Of a DNA stretch of 64,000 nt, positions 1 through 9,005 are shown one piece after another. Source of the stretch: Flavobacteriaceae bacterium. GTDB lineage: Bacteria > Bacteroidota > Bacteroidia > Flavobacteriales > Flavobacteriaceae. The DNA is taken from assembly GCA_021739635.1 (NCBI GenBank), contig JAIPBH010000005.1:124001-188000 (forward strand), read 5' to 3'. A model generated the notes under the pieces. The model ran no database searches, was not told the DNA's origin, and worked only from the letters and a program-made list of their open reading frames with translations. Positions within the stretch are counted from its first letter, which is position 1; each line of letters starts with the position of its first letter. The position numbers and the translations under genes are program-made.

Positions 1-328
1 TCTGATAGATATACATTGCTATTGGTACCAATAAAGCATGATACCACCAATGTCTGTTGGTGAAAAACCAAATAAATATTAAGAAAAGAGGAACTGCTTT
101 ACTTGTAATAATCCACATCGCTGTATTGGCATTTTGAAAAAAACCACTGGTGTATGTGCCAAAAAAAGTGTCCCAAGATTTTGTCGCTGGGACACTGTCA
201 TAAAGCGTAAATAAATAAGGTGTCATTGCTATTAAAGTAGCTATGACACTACCTATAACCAAACTTTTTTTATCTGTTTGTAGGTACTTTGATTGTAGAT
301 CTTTCAACTTTGGCTGTTTGTTTTCCAT
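1..328 (-). CDS. Membrane protein of unknown function, truncated by the window edge
   Basis: An open frame starts with ATG at 328 and runs off the left edge, giving about 109 visible residues. It begins with a charged cytoplasmic stretch (MENKQPKLKDLQ...), followed by a hydrophobic segment at about residues 24-42 and a second at about 85-100, with aromatic-rich loops (FFTNRHWWYHALL). This looks like the start of a multi-spanning inner-membrane protein. Its first 59 bases overlap, in another frame, the end of the small secreted ORF at 270-413, so translation may be coupled. The family is not recognised. The start could lie at a later codon, but that would remove the polar N-terminus that is typical before a first membrane segment. 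Confidence 0.6.
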   Translation of the reverse strand, partial: MENKQPKLKDLQSKYLQTDKKSLVIGSVIATLIAMTPYLFTLYDSVPATKSWDTFFGTYTSGFFQNANTAMWIITSKAVPLFLIFIWFFTNRHWWYHALLVPIAMYIYQ

Positions 329-413
329 CTAGATTGATTGCGTTAGCTGCATAAGCTGTAAACAACATACCTCCGAAAATTGCGATTGCAATTACATACT
401 TTTTAGTTTTCAT
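270..413 (-). CDS. Small secreted or periplasmic peptide, 47 aa
   Basis: This short frame opens with ATG at 413 and ends with TAA at 270-272. The product begins MKTKKYVIAIAIFGG and continues through a hydrophobic core to MLFTAYAANA, a convincing Sec signal peptide with an AxA-type cleavage site. A mature tail of only about 20 mostly polar residues follows, ending KVPTNR. A Bacteroidota -7 box lies about 35 bases upstream (447-454). Its last 59 bases overlap the start of the membrane-protein gene at 1-328 in a different frame. The function is unknown; it may be a leader for, or partner of, the downstream membrane protein. Confidence 0.6.
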   Translation of the reverse strand: MKTKKYVIAIAIFGGMLFTAYAANAINLDGKQTAKVERSTIKVPTNR

Positions 414-446
414 AATTATAAGGGATTAATTAATTAATTAATACCT

Positions 447-454
447 CAAAAGTA
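447..454 (-). promoter_or_regulatory. Bacteroidota -7 promoter box for the small-peptide gene
   Basis: On the minus strand this reads TACTTTTG, a full match to TAnnTTTG. No clear TTG -33 element is seen at the right distance. Between it and the start codon lies a run of TTAA repeats (428-442). The stretch from 455 to 587 shows nothing else recognisable. Confidence 0.45.
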
Positions 455-587
455 TATAAAAGAATCTTGAAGAAATTCGCGAAATGTTAAAGTTGTGTTA
501 AAAACAGTGCTTTTTAAAATTTCGTGTTGTGGCTTTACCGTAAATCTTCAAAGTTCAGGATAAAATACTGTTATTTACTTATATAGC

Positions 588-1016
588 TTAGCATATTTGT
601 TTATTAAAATTTGTTTTAAAATCTAATTTTATGGTTCTAGATTTATCGTTATTTATTAATACCTCTAGTCTATTAAATGGTTCTGTTAAAATACTTTCTA
701 TTATTTCAGGCCACTCTATAAGCACCCAATGATTTGAATTTAAATAGTCTTCAATTCCGAAATTATAAGCTTCTTCTAAATCGTTTATTCTATATAAATC
801 AAAATGATAAATAAGATCATTACTTGTTTCATATTCGTTTACAATAGAAAAAGTAGGGCTACTAACTTCATCATGACTTCCAATGGCTTTTACCAAAGAT
901 TTAATTAAGGTTGTTTTACCTGCACCCATATCGCCATAAAGTAATATAACTTTTGATGTTATGTTGTTTATAATGGTGTTTGCTACCTCATCAATTGAAT
1001 CTAAAAAATAATCCAT
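588..1016 (-). CDS. tsaE: tRNA threonylcarbamoyladenosine biosynthesis ATPase TsaE
   Basis: TsaE is the small P-loop ATPase that supports the TsaB-TsaD complex making N6-threonylcarbamoyladenosine at position 37 of ANN-decoding tRNAs in the cytoplasm. The 142-residue product has the expected length. It shows a Walker A motif GDMGAGKT (residues 28-35), the family motif SSPTF (52-56), HFDLYR (71-76) and an EW pair (101-102) that fits the Walker B-like region. It lies 95 bases downstream of porX on the same strand and may be cotranscribed with it. The ATG start at 1016 places the N-terminus where the family normally begins. Confidence 0.95.
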   Translation of the reverse strand: MDYFLDSIDEVANTIINNITSKVILLYGDMGAGKTTLIKSLVKAIGSHDEVSSPTFSIVNEYETSNDLIYHFDLYRINDLEEAYNFGIEDYLNSNHWVLIEWPEIIESILTEPFNRLEVLINNDKSRTIKLDFKTNFNKQIC

Positions 1017-1111
1017 AAGAATATTAAAAATATTTTAGGCAATATTATTAATTAAATTTGTAATAACCTAATAAAAATGTATTTCATCGGATTTATTTGC
1101 ATTACATGGAT

Positions 1112-2665
1112 TTATTTAGGACTAAACACTACAAATGGAATAATCATTTCTTCAAGCGATACGCCGCCATGTTGATAGGTATTTCTATAATAACTCACAT
1201 AATGATTATAGTTATTAGGATAGGCAAAAAACAAATCTCCTTTAGCAAAAATAAATGAGCTGCTCATGGTTATTGATGGTAAATGAATGGCTTTTGGGTC
1301 TTTGCCTACTAAAACATCTTTAGTTTCAAACGTTAGGCTTCTACCTGTTTTATAGCGTAGGTTTAAACTAGTTTCTCTATCGCCAACTACTTTTGAAGGA
1401 TTTTTTACGTTTATAGTGCCATGATCTGTAGTTAAAATAAGTTTAAAGCCTAATAATTGCGCTTGATGAATCATTTCTAAAAGCGGCGAGTTTTTAAACC
1501 AACTTAGTGCTAATGATCTGTATGCTTTGTCATTTGAGGCTAATTCTTTAACCACTTCCATCTCTGTTTTTGAGTGCGAAAGCATATCTACAAAATTATA
1601 GACAACAACTGTTAAATCATTGTTTTTTAGTGAATTGAAATTTTCAACTAGTTTTTTACCTGATTTTAAGTTTGTGATTTTATGATACTCATACGTTAAG
1701 TGACTTAAACCTAAACGTTTCATTTGGGCGTTTAGAAAATCTTCTTCATGCAAGTTTTTTCCACCATCATCGGTATCGTTTTTCCAATATTGGGGAAACA
1801 ATTTTTCCATGTCGCTAGGCATCAGTCCAGAAAATATAGCATTTCTAGCATATTGTGTTGCGGTTGGTAAGATGCTATAAAAAGGTGTTTCGCTTTCTTT
1901 TTTGTAATAATTATTTATAATAGGCTCAAATACTTTATACTGATCATACCTAAGATTATCAATAACAACCAATAGAGTAGGTTGCTCTTTACTTAATTGA
2001 GGAGCCACTTTATTTTTAAAAAGCGTATGAGACATTATGGGTGCATCTGAATTGGCTTCAAACCATTTAGAATAATTTTTATCTATAAATTTTCCAAATT
2101 GAGAATTAGCCTCCACTTTTTGTGATTCTAATATTTCAAACATGCCAATATCTTCAATATCTTCTAATTGAATTTCCCAATAAATAAGTTTTTGATATAA
2201 TGTCGCCCATTCTTCAAAGCTATTTACCATGGCCAAATCCATAGCAATTTTTCTAAACTCTTGCTGATAGTTTGAAGTCGTTTTTTCAGAAATTAATCTA
2301 GAATGATCTAAATTCTTTTTTATACTTAATAAGATTTGATTTGGATTTACTGGCTTTATTAGATAATCGGCTATTTTATTACCAATAGCTTCTTCCATAA
2401 TATATTCTTCTTCACTTTTGGTAATCATGACTACTGGAAGATTGTCCTGCTTTTCCTTGATTTCATTTAAGGTTTCTAATCCTGTAAGTCCAGGCATATT
2501 TTCATCTAAAAAAACAATATCAAATTTTAAATCATCTAATATATCTAAGGCTTCAGAACCGCTAGTACATGTAGTTACTATATAGTTTCGCTGTTCAAGA
2601 AAAATTATGTGAGGTTTAAGTAAATCAATTTCATCATCAATCCAAAGTATGTTTATTTTATCCAT
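1112..2665 (-). CDS. porX: PorX-type response regulator with PglZ domain
   Basis: PorX is the two-domain regulator that works with the sensor PorY and sigma factor SigP to control type IX secretion genes in Bacteroidota. Residues 1-120 are a receiver domain with acidic pair D10/D11, phospho-acceptor D54 (FLDENMP), T82 and K104 (LIKP). A helical linker follows, then from about residue 225 a PglZ domain of the alkaline phosphatase superfamily, with VVIDNLRYD (D236 region), PTATQYARN, FVDMLSH and TTDHGT as likely metal-site motifs. The P. gingivalis protein has been reported to act on oligonucleotides through this domain. No PorY gene is in the window. The gene is divergent from the HD-domain gene at 2782. 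Confidence 0.95.
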   Translation of the reverse strand: MDKINILWIDDEIDLLKPHIIFLEQRNYIVTTCTSGSEALDILDDLKFDIVFLDENMPGLTGLETLNEIKEKQDNLPVVMITKSEEEYIMEEAIGNKIADYLIKPVNPNQILLSIKKNLDHSRLISEKTTSNYQQEFRKIAMDLAMVNSFEEWATLYQKLIYWEIQLEDIEDIGMFEILESQKVEANSQFGKFIDKNYSKWFEANSDAPIMSHTLFKNKVAPQLSKEQPTLLVVIDNLRYDQYKVFEPIINNYYKKESETPFYSILPTATQYARNAIFSGLMPSDMEKLFPQYWKNDTDDGGKNLHEEDFLNAQMKRLGLSHLTYEYHKITNLKSGKKLVENFNSLKNNDLTVVVYNFVDMLSHSKTEMEVVKELASNDKAYRSLALSWFKNSPLLEMIHQAQLLGFKLILTTDHGTINVKNPSKVVGDRETSLNLRYKTGRSLTFETKDVLVGKDPKAIHLPSITMSSSFIFAKGDLFFAYPNNYNHYVSYYRNTYQHGGVSLEEMIIPFVVFSPK

Positions 2666-2746
2666 CTAAATAAATTGTTAGTATAAATTTGTATTATGTT
2701 ATGCTTGTTTTTTATTATAATTAGGTAATTATGGCCTTCATATAAT

Positions 2747-2754
2747 TATATTTG
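2747..2754 (+). promoter_or_regulatory. -7 promoter box before the HD phosphohydrolase gene
   Basis: The bases read TATATTTG, matching TAnnTTTG. They lie 27 bases before the TTG start at 2782, which supports that start by leaving a short leader. No good -33 element was found upstream. Confidence 0.45.
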
Positions 2755-2781
2755 TATCTATTTAATATTAATTTTTAAAGT

Positions 2782-4002
2782 TTGAACAAACTTAAAATCT
2801 TTAACGACCCAATTTACGGTTTTATTACTATTCCTAATGCGCTAATCTTTGAATTAATTCAACATAAATATTTTCAGCGCTTACGTAGAATTACTCAAAT
2901 GGGTATGTCATATATGGTATATCCTGGTGCACATCACACACGATTTCATCATGCTATAGGTTGTGTGCATTTAATGCAGAAAACAATAGAAATACTTCGT
3001 TTTAAAGGCGTTACCATTTCTGAAGAGGAAGAATCTGCCCTTTATGTTGCAATTTTATTACATGATATTGGTCATGGTCCTTTTTCTCATGCTATGGAGC
3101 ATAGTATTGTAAATAACGTATCTCACGAGCAGATTTCGCTGCTTTTTATGGAGAAATTGAATGAAGAATTTAACTCAAGTTTAACGCTAGCCATTCAAAT
3201 TTTTAAAGGTGTTTATCATAGAAAATTTATGTGCCAGCTAGTTTCTGGGCAATTGGATATGGATCGAGCCGATTATTTAAAGCGCGATAGTTTTTATACA
3301 GGTGTTGCAGAAGGCAATATTAATAGTGAACGCCTCATTACTATGCTACATGTAGTAGATGATTTTTTAGTGGTTGAAGAAAAAGGCATTTATAGTGTTG
3401 AGAAATTTATAAATGCCAGACGTTTTATGTATTGGCAAGTATATTTACATAAAACAAGTATTGTAGCAGAGCAATTATTAATAAGAGTATTAACACGCGC
3501 TAAGGAATTGTTACATTCTGGAGTTGTATTACAAACAAGTAAACCCCTTCAATATTTTTTAGAACACACCATTTCTTTACATGATTTTAATGATGAAGTA
3601 TTAGAAATTTTTTCTGAATTAGATGATTTTGATATAATCTCTAGCTTAAAGACATGGCAACATCATGATGATTTTGTTTTAAGTCAATTGTGCCAAATGA
3701 TTTTGAATAGAAATTTGTTAAAAATTAAGGTAAAAGACAAGAAAATTAAATCAGAAATCCTAGATAACCATTTAGATAATTTGATTAACATCTATAAAAT
3801 CACCAAAAAAGAAGCTAAATATTTTATATTTTCTGGTTTTATAACCAATCAAGCTTATATACCAAAAACACAGAACATTAACATCTTATTTAAATCAGGT
3901 AAAATTGAAGATATTACAAAGGCTTCCGACCAATTTAATATCAAAGCATTATCAAAACCTGTGACTAAATATTATATATGTTATCCTAAAGTTAAACTTT
4001 AG
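2782..4002 (+). CDS. HD domain phosphohydrolase (dNTPase/SAMHD1-like)
   Basis: The 406-residue product is an HD-superfamily metal-dependent phosphohydrolase of the dGTPase/SAMHD1-like group, which hydrolyses nucleoside triphosphates or related phosphates. Metal-site motifs are visible: HHTRFHHAIG (about residues 51-60), LLHDIGHGPFSHAMEH (about 93-108) and the later QLDMDRADYLKRD, the third aspartate region. It reads MNKLKIFNDPIYGFITIP from a TTG codon at 2782; no upstream ATG is available and this N-terminus resembles that of relatives, so a TTG start is likely. The gene is divergent from porX. Its substrate cannot be read from the sequence. Confidence 0.88.
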   Translation: MNKLKIFNDPIYGFITIPNALIFELIQHKYFQRLRRITQMGMSYMVYPGAHHTRFHHAIGCVHLMQKTIEILRFKGVTISEEEESALYVAILLHDIGHGPFSHAMEHSIVNNVSHEQISLLFMEKLNEEFNSSLTLAIQIFKGVYHRKFMCQLVSGQLDMDRADYLKRDSFYTGVAEGNINSERLITMLHVVDDFLVVEEKGIYSVEKFINARRFMYWQVYLHKTSIVAEQLLIRVLTRAKELLHSGVVLQTSKPLQYFLEHTISLHDFNDEVLEIFSELDDFDIISSLKTWQHHDDFVLSQLCQMILNRNLLKIKVKDKKIKSEILDNHLDNLINIYKITKKEAKYFIFSGFITNQAYIPKTQNINILFKSGKIEDITKASDQFNIKALSKPVTKYYICYPKVKL

Positions 4003-4013
4003 TACATTTTTCA

Positions 4014-4021
4014 TATTTTTG
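4014..4021 (+). promoter_or_regulatory. -7 promoter box before lpxD
   Basis: TATTTTTG matches TAnnTTTG and lies 12 bases after the HD gene's stop, 35 bases before the lpxD GTG start. It suggests that the lipid A cluster has its own promoter. The -33 element is not convincing. Confidence 0.45.
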
Positions 4022-4055
4022 CGTCATTCAAAACAAAACAAACAAACTCTAGAGT

Positions 4056-5084
4056 GTGAAATTTACAGCTCAACAAATAGCAGGAATTTTAGAAGGTGAT
4101 GTTGTGGGAGATGAAAATGTAGAAGTTTCTAAATTATCAAAAATTGAAGAAGGTATTGAAGGGTCGCTAACTTTTTTAGCCAACCCTAAATATACACCAT
4201 ATATTTATTCAACTAATGCCTCAATAACAATTGTTAATAGATCATTTTTTCCTGAAAACGATATAAAAACCACACTCATTAAAGTTGATGATGCGTATCA
4301 ATCCTTTTCAAAACTACTAGAGTATTATAATGTTATTAAGCTTAATAAAACAGGCATAGAACAACCTTCATATATTTCAGAGTCTGCAAAATATGGAGAA
4401 AACATTTATTTAGGTGCTTTTGCTTATATAGGTGAAAACGTTAAAATTGGAGATAATGTTAAAATTTATCCAGGAGTATTTATAGGAGATAATGTATCAA
4501 TAGGCAATAATACCGTTATTTTTTCAGGCGCTAAAATATATTCAGAGACCGTAATTGGTAATTTTTGTGTTTTAAACTCAGGTTCTATCATTGGGGCTGA
4601 TGGTTTTGGTTTTGCTCCTATGGAAAATGGTGAATATAGTAAGGTACCACAAATAGGAAATGTGATTTTAGAAGATTTTGTAGATGTTGGAGCAACCACA
4701 ACGATAGACAGAGCAACTTTAGGATCTACAATCATTAGAAAAGGGGTTAAGTTAGACAATCAAATTCAAATAGCTCATAACGTAGAAGTTGGAAAAAACA
4801 CCGTAATTGCTGCACAAACAGGTATTGCTGGTTCTGCAAAAATTGGTGAAAATTGTTTAATTGGAGGCCAAGTAGGAATTGCTGGTCATATTACAATTGG
4901 TAACAACGTAAGAATTCAAGCGCAGTCAGGTATTGCTAGAAATGTTAAGGATTATGAAATATTACAAGGATCTCCAGCTATTGCAATTGGTGATTATAAT
5001 AAATCATATGTTCACTTTAAAAACTTGACTAAAATTGTTAAAAATATTAATGACATAGAAAAAAAGATACATGGCCATAGTTAA
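4056..5084 (+). CDS. lpxD: UDP-3-O-(3-hydroxyacyl)glucosamine N-acyltransferase LpxD
   Basis: LpxD adds the second 3-hydroxyacyl chain, from acyl-ACP, to the amine of UDP-3-O-acylglucosamine in lipid A synthesis. The 342-residue protein has the N-terminal uridine-binding domain (about 1-100), a long left-handed beta-helix of hexapeptide repeats ([ILV]GxxxxI pattern, about 105-310) and a short helical tail. The catalytic histidine is H241 in [13 protein letters not shown]. It starts at a GTG; no better in-frame ATG precedes the conserved KFTAQQIA. Its last 14 bases overlap lpxC/fabZ, indicating cotranslation. A second, divergent copy lies at 8007. Confidence 0.95.
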   Translation: MKFTAQQIAGILEGDVVGDENVEVSKLSKIEEGIEGSLTFLANPKYTPYIYSTNASITIVNRSFFPENDIKTTLIKVDDAYQSFSKLLEYYNVIKLNKTGIEQPSYISESAKYGENIYLGAFAYIGENVKIGDNVKIYPGVFIGDNVSIGNNTVIFSGAKIYSETVIGNFCVLNSGSIIGADGFGFAPMENGEYSKVPQIGNVILEDFVDVGATTTIDRATLGSTIIRKGVKLDNQIQIAHNVEVGKNTVIAAQTGIAGSAKIGENCLIGGQVGIAGHITIGNNVRIQAQSGIARNVKDYEILQGSPAIAIGDYNKSYVHFKNLTKIVKNINDIEKKIHGHS

Positions 5085-6477
5085 TACAGACAAAAAACAA
5101 AAGACCATTAAAAAGGAGGTTTCTTTATCCGGTGTAGGATTGCATACAGGAAAACATGTAACCCTTACATTTAAGCCTTCCATAGCAAATTCAGGTTTAG
5201 CTTTTAAACGTGTAGATTTAGAAGGTGCTCCTGTTATAGAAGCAGATGCAACATATGTAACTAATACACAGCGAGGTACTTGCTTAGAGAAAAATGGGGT
5301 CATCATTCAAACTTCAGAACATGTTTTAGCAGCTTTAGTTGGTTTGGATGTTGATAATGTTATTATAGAATTAAATGCTTCTGAACCTCCAATTATGGAT
5401 GGTTCTTCAAAATTCTTTGTTAAAGCCATTGAAGAAGCAGGTGTTATGGAACTTGAAGCATTTAGAGAAGAATATATTGTTACAGATGTTATTTCATATA
5501 CAGACGAAGAAACTGGTAGTGAAATATTAGTCATGCCTTCTAAAGAATACCAAATTACAGCTATGGTAGATTTTGGTACTAAAGTTTTAGGAACTCAAAA
5601 CGCTACGCTAAATAAGATATCAGATTTTAAGAAAGATATTTCTAATGCCAGAACCTTTAGCTTTTTGCATGAAATTGAAATGCTTTTAGAACATGGCTTA
5701 ATTAAAGGAGGCGATTTAAATAACGCCATCGTTTATGTAGATAAAGCTTTATCACCAGAAACTATGGAAAAACTTAAAATAGCCTTTAAAAAAGATTCCA
5801 TAGCAATTAAACCTAATGGAATCTTAGACAATCTTACCTTGCATCATCCTAATGAAGCTGCAAGACATAAATTATTAGATGTTTTAGGCGATTTAGCGCT
5901 TATAGGAACTCATATTAAAGGCAAAGTTATTGCCAATAAGCCAGGCCACTTTGTAAATACACAGTTTGCTAAAAAAATGTCTAAAATCATTAAAAATGAA
6001 AAGCGCAATAATGTACCATGTATCGATTTGAATCAACTTCCATTAATGGATGTGAATCAAATTATGGCTATGTTGCCTCACAGACAACCTTTTTTATTAA
6101 TAGATAAAGTTTTTGAACTTACTGACAACCATGTAATAGCTACAAAAAATGTAACTATGAACGAATCATTTTTTGCTGGTCACTTTCCAGGAGCACCTGT
6201 AATGCCAGGTGTTTTAATAGTAGAAGCTATGGCTCAAACAGGTGGAATTTTAGTTCTTAACACAGTTCCAGACCCAGAAAATTACTTGACTTTCTTTATG
6301 AAAATGGATAATGTTAAGTTTAAACAAAAAGTTGTTCCTGGGGACACACTTATATTCAAATGCTCACTCATAACACCTATTCGTCGAGGTATTTGTCACA
6401 TGCAAGGGTATGCTTATACTAATGGTAAACTTTGTGCAGAAGCAGAACTTATGGCTCAAATATCTAAAGTAAAATAA
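5071..6477 (+). CDS. lpxC/fabZ: Bifunctional LpxC deacetylase / FabZ dehydratase
   Basis: This 468-residue fusion joins the zinc deacetylase LpxC, which commits UDP-3-O-acyl-GlcNAc to lipid A, with FabZ, the 3-hydroxyacyl-ACP dehydratase of fatty acid synthesis. The two enzymes compete for the same hydroxyacyl pool. The LpxC part (about 1-305) shows GVGLHTGK, zinc ligand H84 in SEHVLAAL, the [12 protein letters not shown] segment with the other ligands, and KPGH. The FabZ hotdog part (about 320-468) shows [13 protein letters not shown], the active-site [12 protein letters not shown] and VEAMAQTGG. This fusion is characteristic of Bacteroidota. It overlaps lpxD by 14 bases and is followed two bases later by lpxA. 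Confidence 0.96.
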   Translation: MAIVNTDKKQKTIKKEVSLSGVGLHTGKHVTLTFKPSIANSGLAFKRVDLEGAPVIEADATYVTNTQRGTCLEKNGVIIQTSEHVLAALVGLDVDNVIIELNASEPPIMDGSSKFFVKAIEEAGVMELEAFREEYIVTDVISYTDEETGSEILVMPSKEYQITAMVDFGTKVLGTQNATLNKISDFKKDISNARTFSFLHEIEMLLEHGLIKGGDLNNAIVYVDKALSPETMEKLKIAFKKDSIAIKPNGILDNLTLHHPNEAARHKLLDVLGDLALIGTHIKGKVIANKPGHFVNTQFAKKMSKIIKNEKRNNVPCIDLNQLPLMDVNQIMAMLPHRQPFLLIDKVFELTDNHVIATKNVTMNESFFAGHFPGAPVMPGVLIVEAMAQTGGILVLNTVPDPENYLTFFMKMDNVKFKQKVVPGDTLIFKCSLITPIRRGICHMQGYAYTNGKLCAEAELMAQISKVK

Positions 6478-6479
6478 AT

Positions 6480-7265
6480 ATGAACCAACCATTAGCATAC
6501 GTACATCCAGGTGCAAAAATTGCAAAGAATGTAGTTATTGAACCCTTTACAACCATATATAATAATGTTACCATAGGAGAAGGCTCATGGATTGGCAGCA
6601 ATGTCACTATCATGGAAGGCGCTCGAATAGGGAAAAATTGTAATATTTTTCCTGGCTCTGTGATTTCAGCTGTTCCGCAAGATTTAAAGTATAATGATGA
6701 AGAAACTACAGTTGAAATTGGTGATAATGTAACCATTAGAGAATGCGTAACTATTAACAGAGGTACTGCAGACAGAATGAAAACTGTGATTGGTAACAAC
6801 TGTTTAATTATGGCTTATTGCCATGTTGCTCATGATTGCATTATAGGAAACAATTGTATTTTTTCAAATAACAGCACACTTGCAGGCCATATAAATATTG
6901 GAGATTATGTTGTTCTTGCGGGTATGACGGCTGTTCACCAATTTGTTTCTATAGGAAATCATGCCTTTGTAACTGGTGGATCGCTTGTTAGAAAAGACGT
7001 ACCACCATATGTTAAAGCTGCTCGTGAACCACTTTCATATGTAGGAATCAATTCTGTTGGTTTAAGAAGACGTGGTTATACATCAGATAAAATTAGAGAG
7101 ATTCAAGATATATACAGAATTCTTTATCAGAAAAACTACAACAATACCCAAGCTTCTGAAATTATTGAAGCTGAAATGGAAGCAACACCAGAACGCGATG
7201 AAATCCTTCAGTTTATTAAAAATTCTCACAGAGGAATCATGAAAGGGTATTTCAAATCAAATTAA
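6480..7265 (+). CDS. lpxA: UDP-N-acetylglucosamine O-acyltransferase LpxA
   Basis: LpxA transfers a 3-hydroxyacyl group from ACP to the 3-OH of UDP-GlcNAc, the first step of lipid A synthesis. The 261-residue length is typical. Hexapeptide repeats fill about residues 5-180 and form a trimeric beta-helix; the catalytic base is H118 in YCHVAHDC. The C-terminal helical domain (about 190-261) begins near GINSVGLRRRGYTSDKIREIQDIY. It starts two bases after lpxC/fabZ, so lpxD, lpxC/fabZ and lpxA form one unit. No fault is seen in the active-site region. Confidence 0.96.
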   Translation: MNQPLAYVHPGAKIAKNVVIEPFTTIYNNVTIGEGSWIGSNVTIMEGARIGKNCNIFPGSVISAVPQDLKYNDEETTVEIGDNVTIRECVTINRGTADRMKTVIGNNCLIMAYCHVAHDCIIGNNCIFSNNSTLAGHINIGDYVVLAGMTAVHQFVSIGNHAFVTGGSLVRKDVPPYVKAAREPLSYVGINSVGLRRRGYTSDKIREIQDIYRILYQKNYNNTQASEIIEAEMEATPERDEILQFIKNSHRGIMKGYFKSN

Positions 7266-7288
7266 AAAGTAAAACCGTTTGTTGTGGA

Positions 7289-7346
7289 GTTGTTTAGTCG
7301 TTATCAACTTAACAACAAGTGATTTAGCAATAAACGACTTAACAAC
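7289..7346. repeat. Imperfect inverted repeat in the lpxA-efp gap
   Basis: GTTGTTTAGTCGTT (7289-7302) and AACGACTTAACAAC (7333-7346) pair over 13 of 14 positions. The spacer also contains AACTTAACAAC (7306-7316), a direct copy of most of the right arm. There is no T-run after the right arm, so it is not a typical terminator. It may shape mRNA processing between lpxA and efp. The following gap (7939-8006) carries a similar low-complexity dyad, including the 12-bp palindrome TTGTTTAAACAA at 7966-7977. Confidence 0.6.
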
Positions 7347-7371
7347 ATAAAATTTAACAAAAAACAATAAA

Positions 7372-7938
7372 ATGGCAAATACATCAGATATCAGAAACGG
7401 ATTATGCATACGATATAACAATGATATTTATAAAATTATAGAATTCTTACACGTAAAACCAGGTAAAGGTCCTGCTTTTGTTAGAACAAAAATGAAAAGT
7501 GTTACGAATGGAAAAGTATTAGATAACACATTTTCAGCTGGGCACAAACTAGAAGACGTGCGTGTAGAGACCCATAAATTTCAATTTTTATACAACGATG
7601 GTGAGTATTATCATTTTATGAATACTGAAGATTATGTTCAAATTCAGTTAAGAGAATCTGCTTTAGATAACCCTGGATTAATGAAAGAAGGAGAAGTCGT
7701 TACAGTGATAATTAATGCTGAAGATAATATGCCACTTTCTGTAGAAATGCCAGCAAGTGTTGTTTTAGAAGTCACTGCAACAGAACCTGGTGTTAAGGGA
7801 AACACAGCGACCAATGCAACCAAACCAGCAACTGTTGAAACTGGAGCTACCGTTCATGTCCCTTTATTTATTAATGAAGGTGATAAAATTAGAGTAGAAA
7901 CAGAAAAAGGAACTTATAAAGAACGTGTAAAAGAGTAA
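7372..7938 (+). CDS. efp: Translation elongation factor P
   Basis: EF-P binds between the P and E sites of the ribosome and rescues stalling at consecutive prolines. The 188-residue product has the three beta-barrel domains: a KOW-like N-domain (1-65), a middle domain (66-127) and a C-terminal OB domain (about 130-188) ending in the GDKIRVETEKGTYKERVKE signature. The tip loop is KPGKGPAFVR, with K32 at the position modified in other bacteria. The motif GNTATNATKPATVETGA belongs to the C-terminal EF-P signature region. It lies between lpxA and the second lpxD-like gene, a placement that may tie it to that transcript. Confidence 0.96.
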   Translation: MANTSDIRNGLCIRYNNDIYKIIEFLHVKPGKGPAFVRTKMKSVTNGKVLDNTFSAGHKLEDVRVETHKFQFLYNDGEYYHFMNTEDYVQIQLRESALDNPGLMKEGEVVTVIINAEDNMPLSVEMPASVVLEVTATEPGVKGNTATNATKPATVETGATVHVPLFINEGDKIRVETEKGTYKERVKE

Positions 7939-8006
7939 TTAATGTTTATTTGTTGATTGGTTTATTTGTTTAAACAACTCATCGATTAAACGATTAAACA
8001 TAAAAA

Positions 8007-8945
8007 ATGAAGTTTCCAAATCCACATACCTTAAAGCAAATAGCTAAAATTATTGATTGTAATTTTGTTGGTGATGATAATTTTCCTGTTTTAGGAATGA
8101 ACGAAATACATGTAGTTACACCTGGCGATATTGTATTTGTTGATCACCCAAAGTATTATGATAAAGCTTTAAATTCTAAAGCTACTATCATTTTAATTAA
8201 TAAAGAAGTTGATTGTCCTCAAGGAAAAGCATTATTAATAAGTGATGACCCGTTTAGAGATTTCAATAAACTTACAGATTATTTTAAACCTTTTCAATCT
8301 TCAAATTCTTCAATATCAAACTCAGCAGTTATAGGAAAAAATACGGTTATACAACCAAATTGTTTTATTGGTCATAATGTCGTTATAGGAGAAAATTGTA
8401 TCATTCATTCAAACGTAAGTATTTATGACGATGCTGTTATTGGTAACCATGTAACTATTCATGCCGGTACTGTGTTAGGTGCTAATGCTTTTTATTACAA
8501 AAAACGACCAGAAGGTTATGATAGATTAAAATCTAGTGGCCGCGTTGTTATTGAAAATGATGTAGATTTAGGAGCACTTTGTACCATAGATAGAGGTGTT
8601 TCAGGAGATACTATTATAGGTGAAGGATCAAAACTCGATAACCAAATTCAAATAGGCCACGACACCATAGTAGGAAAAAAATGTTTGATAGCTTCGCAAG
8701 TTGGCATTGCTGGATGTGTTGTTATTGAAGATGAAGTAACCATTTGGGGCCAAGTTGGCTGTACTAGTGGTGTTACTATTGGTAAAAAAGCAGTTATTCA
8801 TGCCCAATCAGGTATTAGTAAATCTTTAGAAGGACATAAAACCTATTGGGGAACTCCTGCTCAAGAAGCACGAATAGAATTAAAAGAAAAAGCTTATGTG
8901 AAGCAAATACCTGAAATTTCATCTGAATTAAAAAAAATAAAATAA
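8007..8945 (+). CDS. Second LpxD-like hexapeptide N-acyltransferase
   Basis: The 312-residue product is a paralogue of LpxD. It has an N-terminal UDP-binding-like domain (about 1-90: [24 protein letters not shown]), a hexapeptide beta-helix (about 95-285) and the active-site block [13 protein letters not shown] with H218. It lacks the GADGFGFAP segment of the copy at 4056; the aligned stretch is [18 protein letters not shown]. Substrate or acyl-chain preference may therefore differ. It could acylate another UDP-amino sugar in the cell envelope, or act in lipid A. It sits 68 bases after efp, with a low-complexity dyad in between. Family assignment is firm, exact substrate is not. Confidence 0.85.
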   Translation: MKFPNPHTLKQIAKIIDCNFVGDDNFPVLGMNEIHVVTPGDIVFVDHPKYYDKALNSKATIILINKEVDCPQGKALLISDDPFRDFNKLTDYFKPFQSSNSSISNSAVIGKNTVIQPNCFIGHNVVIGENCIIHSNVSIYDDAVIGNHVTIHAGTVLGANAFYYKKRPEGYDRLKSSGRVVIENDVDLGALCTIDRGVSGDTIIGEGSKLDNQIQIGHDTIVGKKCLIASQVGIAGCVVIEDEVTIWGQVGCTSGVTIGKKAVIHAQSGISKSLEGHKTYWGTPAQEARIELKEKAYVKQIPEISSELKKIK

Positions 8946-8973
8946 TTTAATCTTAAAACTAACGACAATAAAG

Positions 8974-8981
8974 TACTTTTG
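8974..8981 (+). promoter_or_regulatory. -7 promoter box before sucD
   Basis: TACTTTTG matches TAnnTTTG and lies 24 bases before the sucD ATG. It suggests sucD is transcribed separately from the lpxD-like gene. The -33 region has no clear TTG. Confidence 0.45.
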
Positions 8982-9005
8982 TATTGCTTTAAAAAATAAA
9001 ATAAA

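Noticed and set aside
4466-4759. Minus-strand open frame inside lpxD (and many like it in other genes)
   Set aside because: It is the shadow of a strongly coding plus-strand gene with recognisable hexapeptide repeats; no start context or family likeness.
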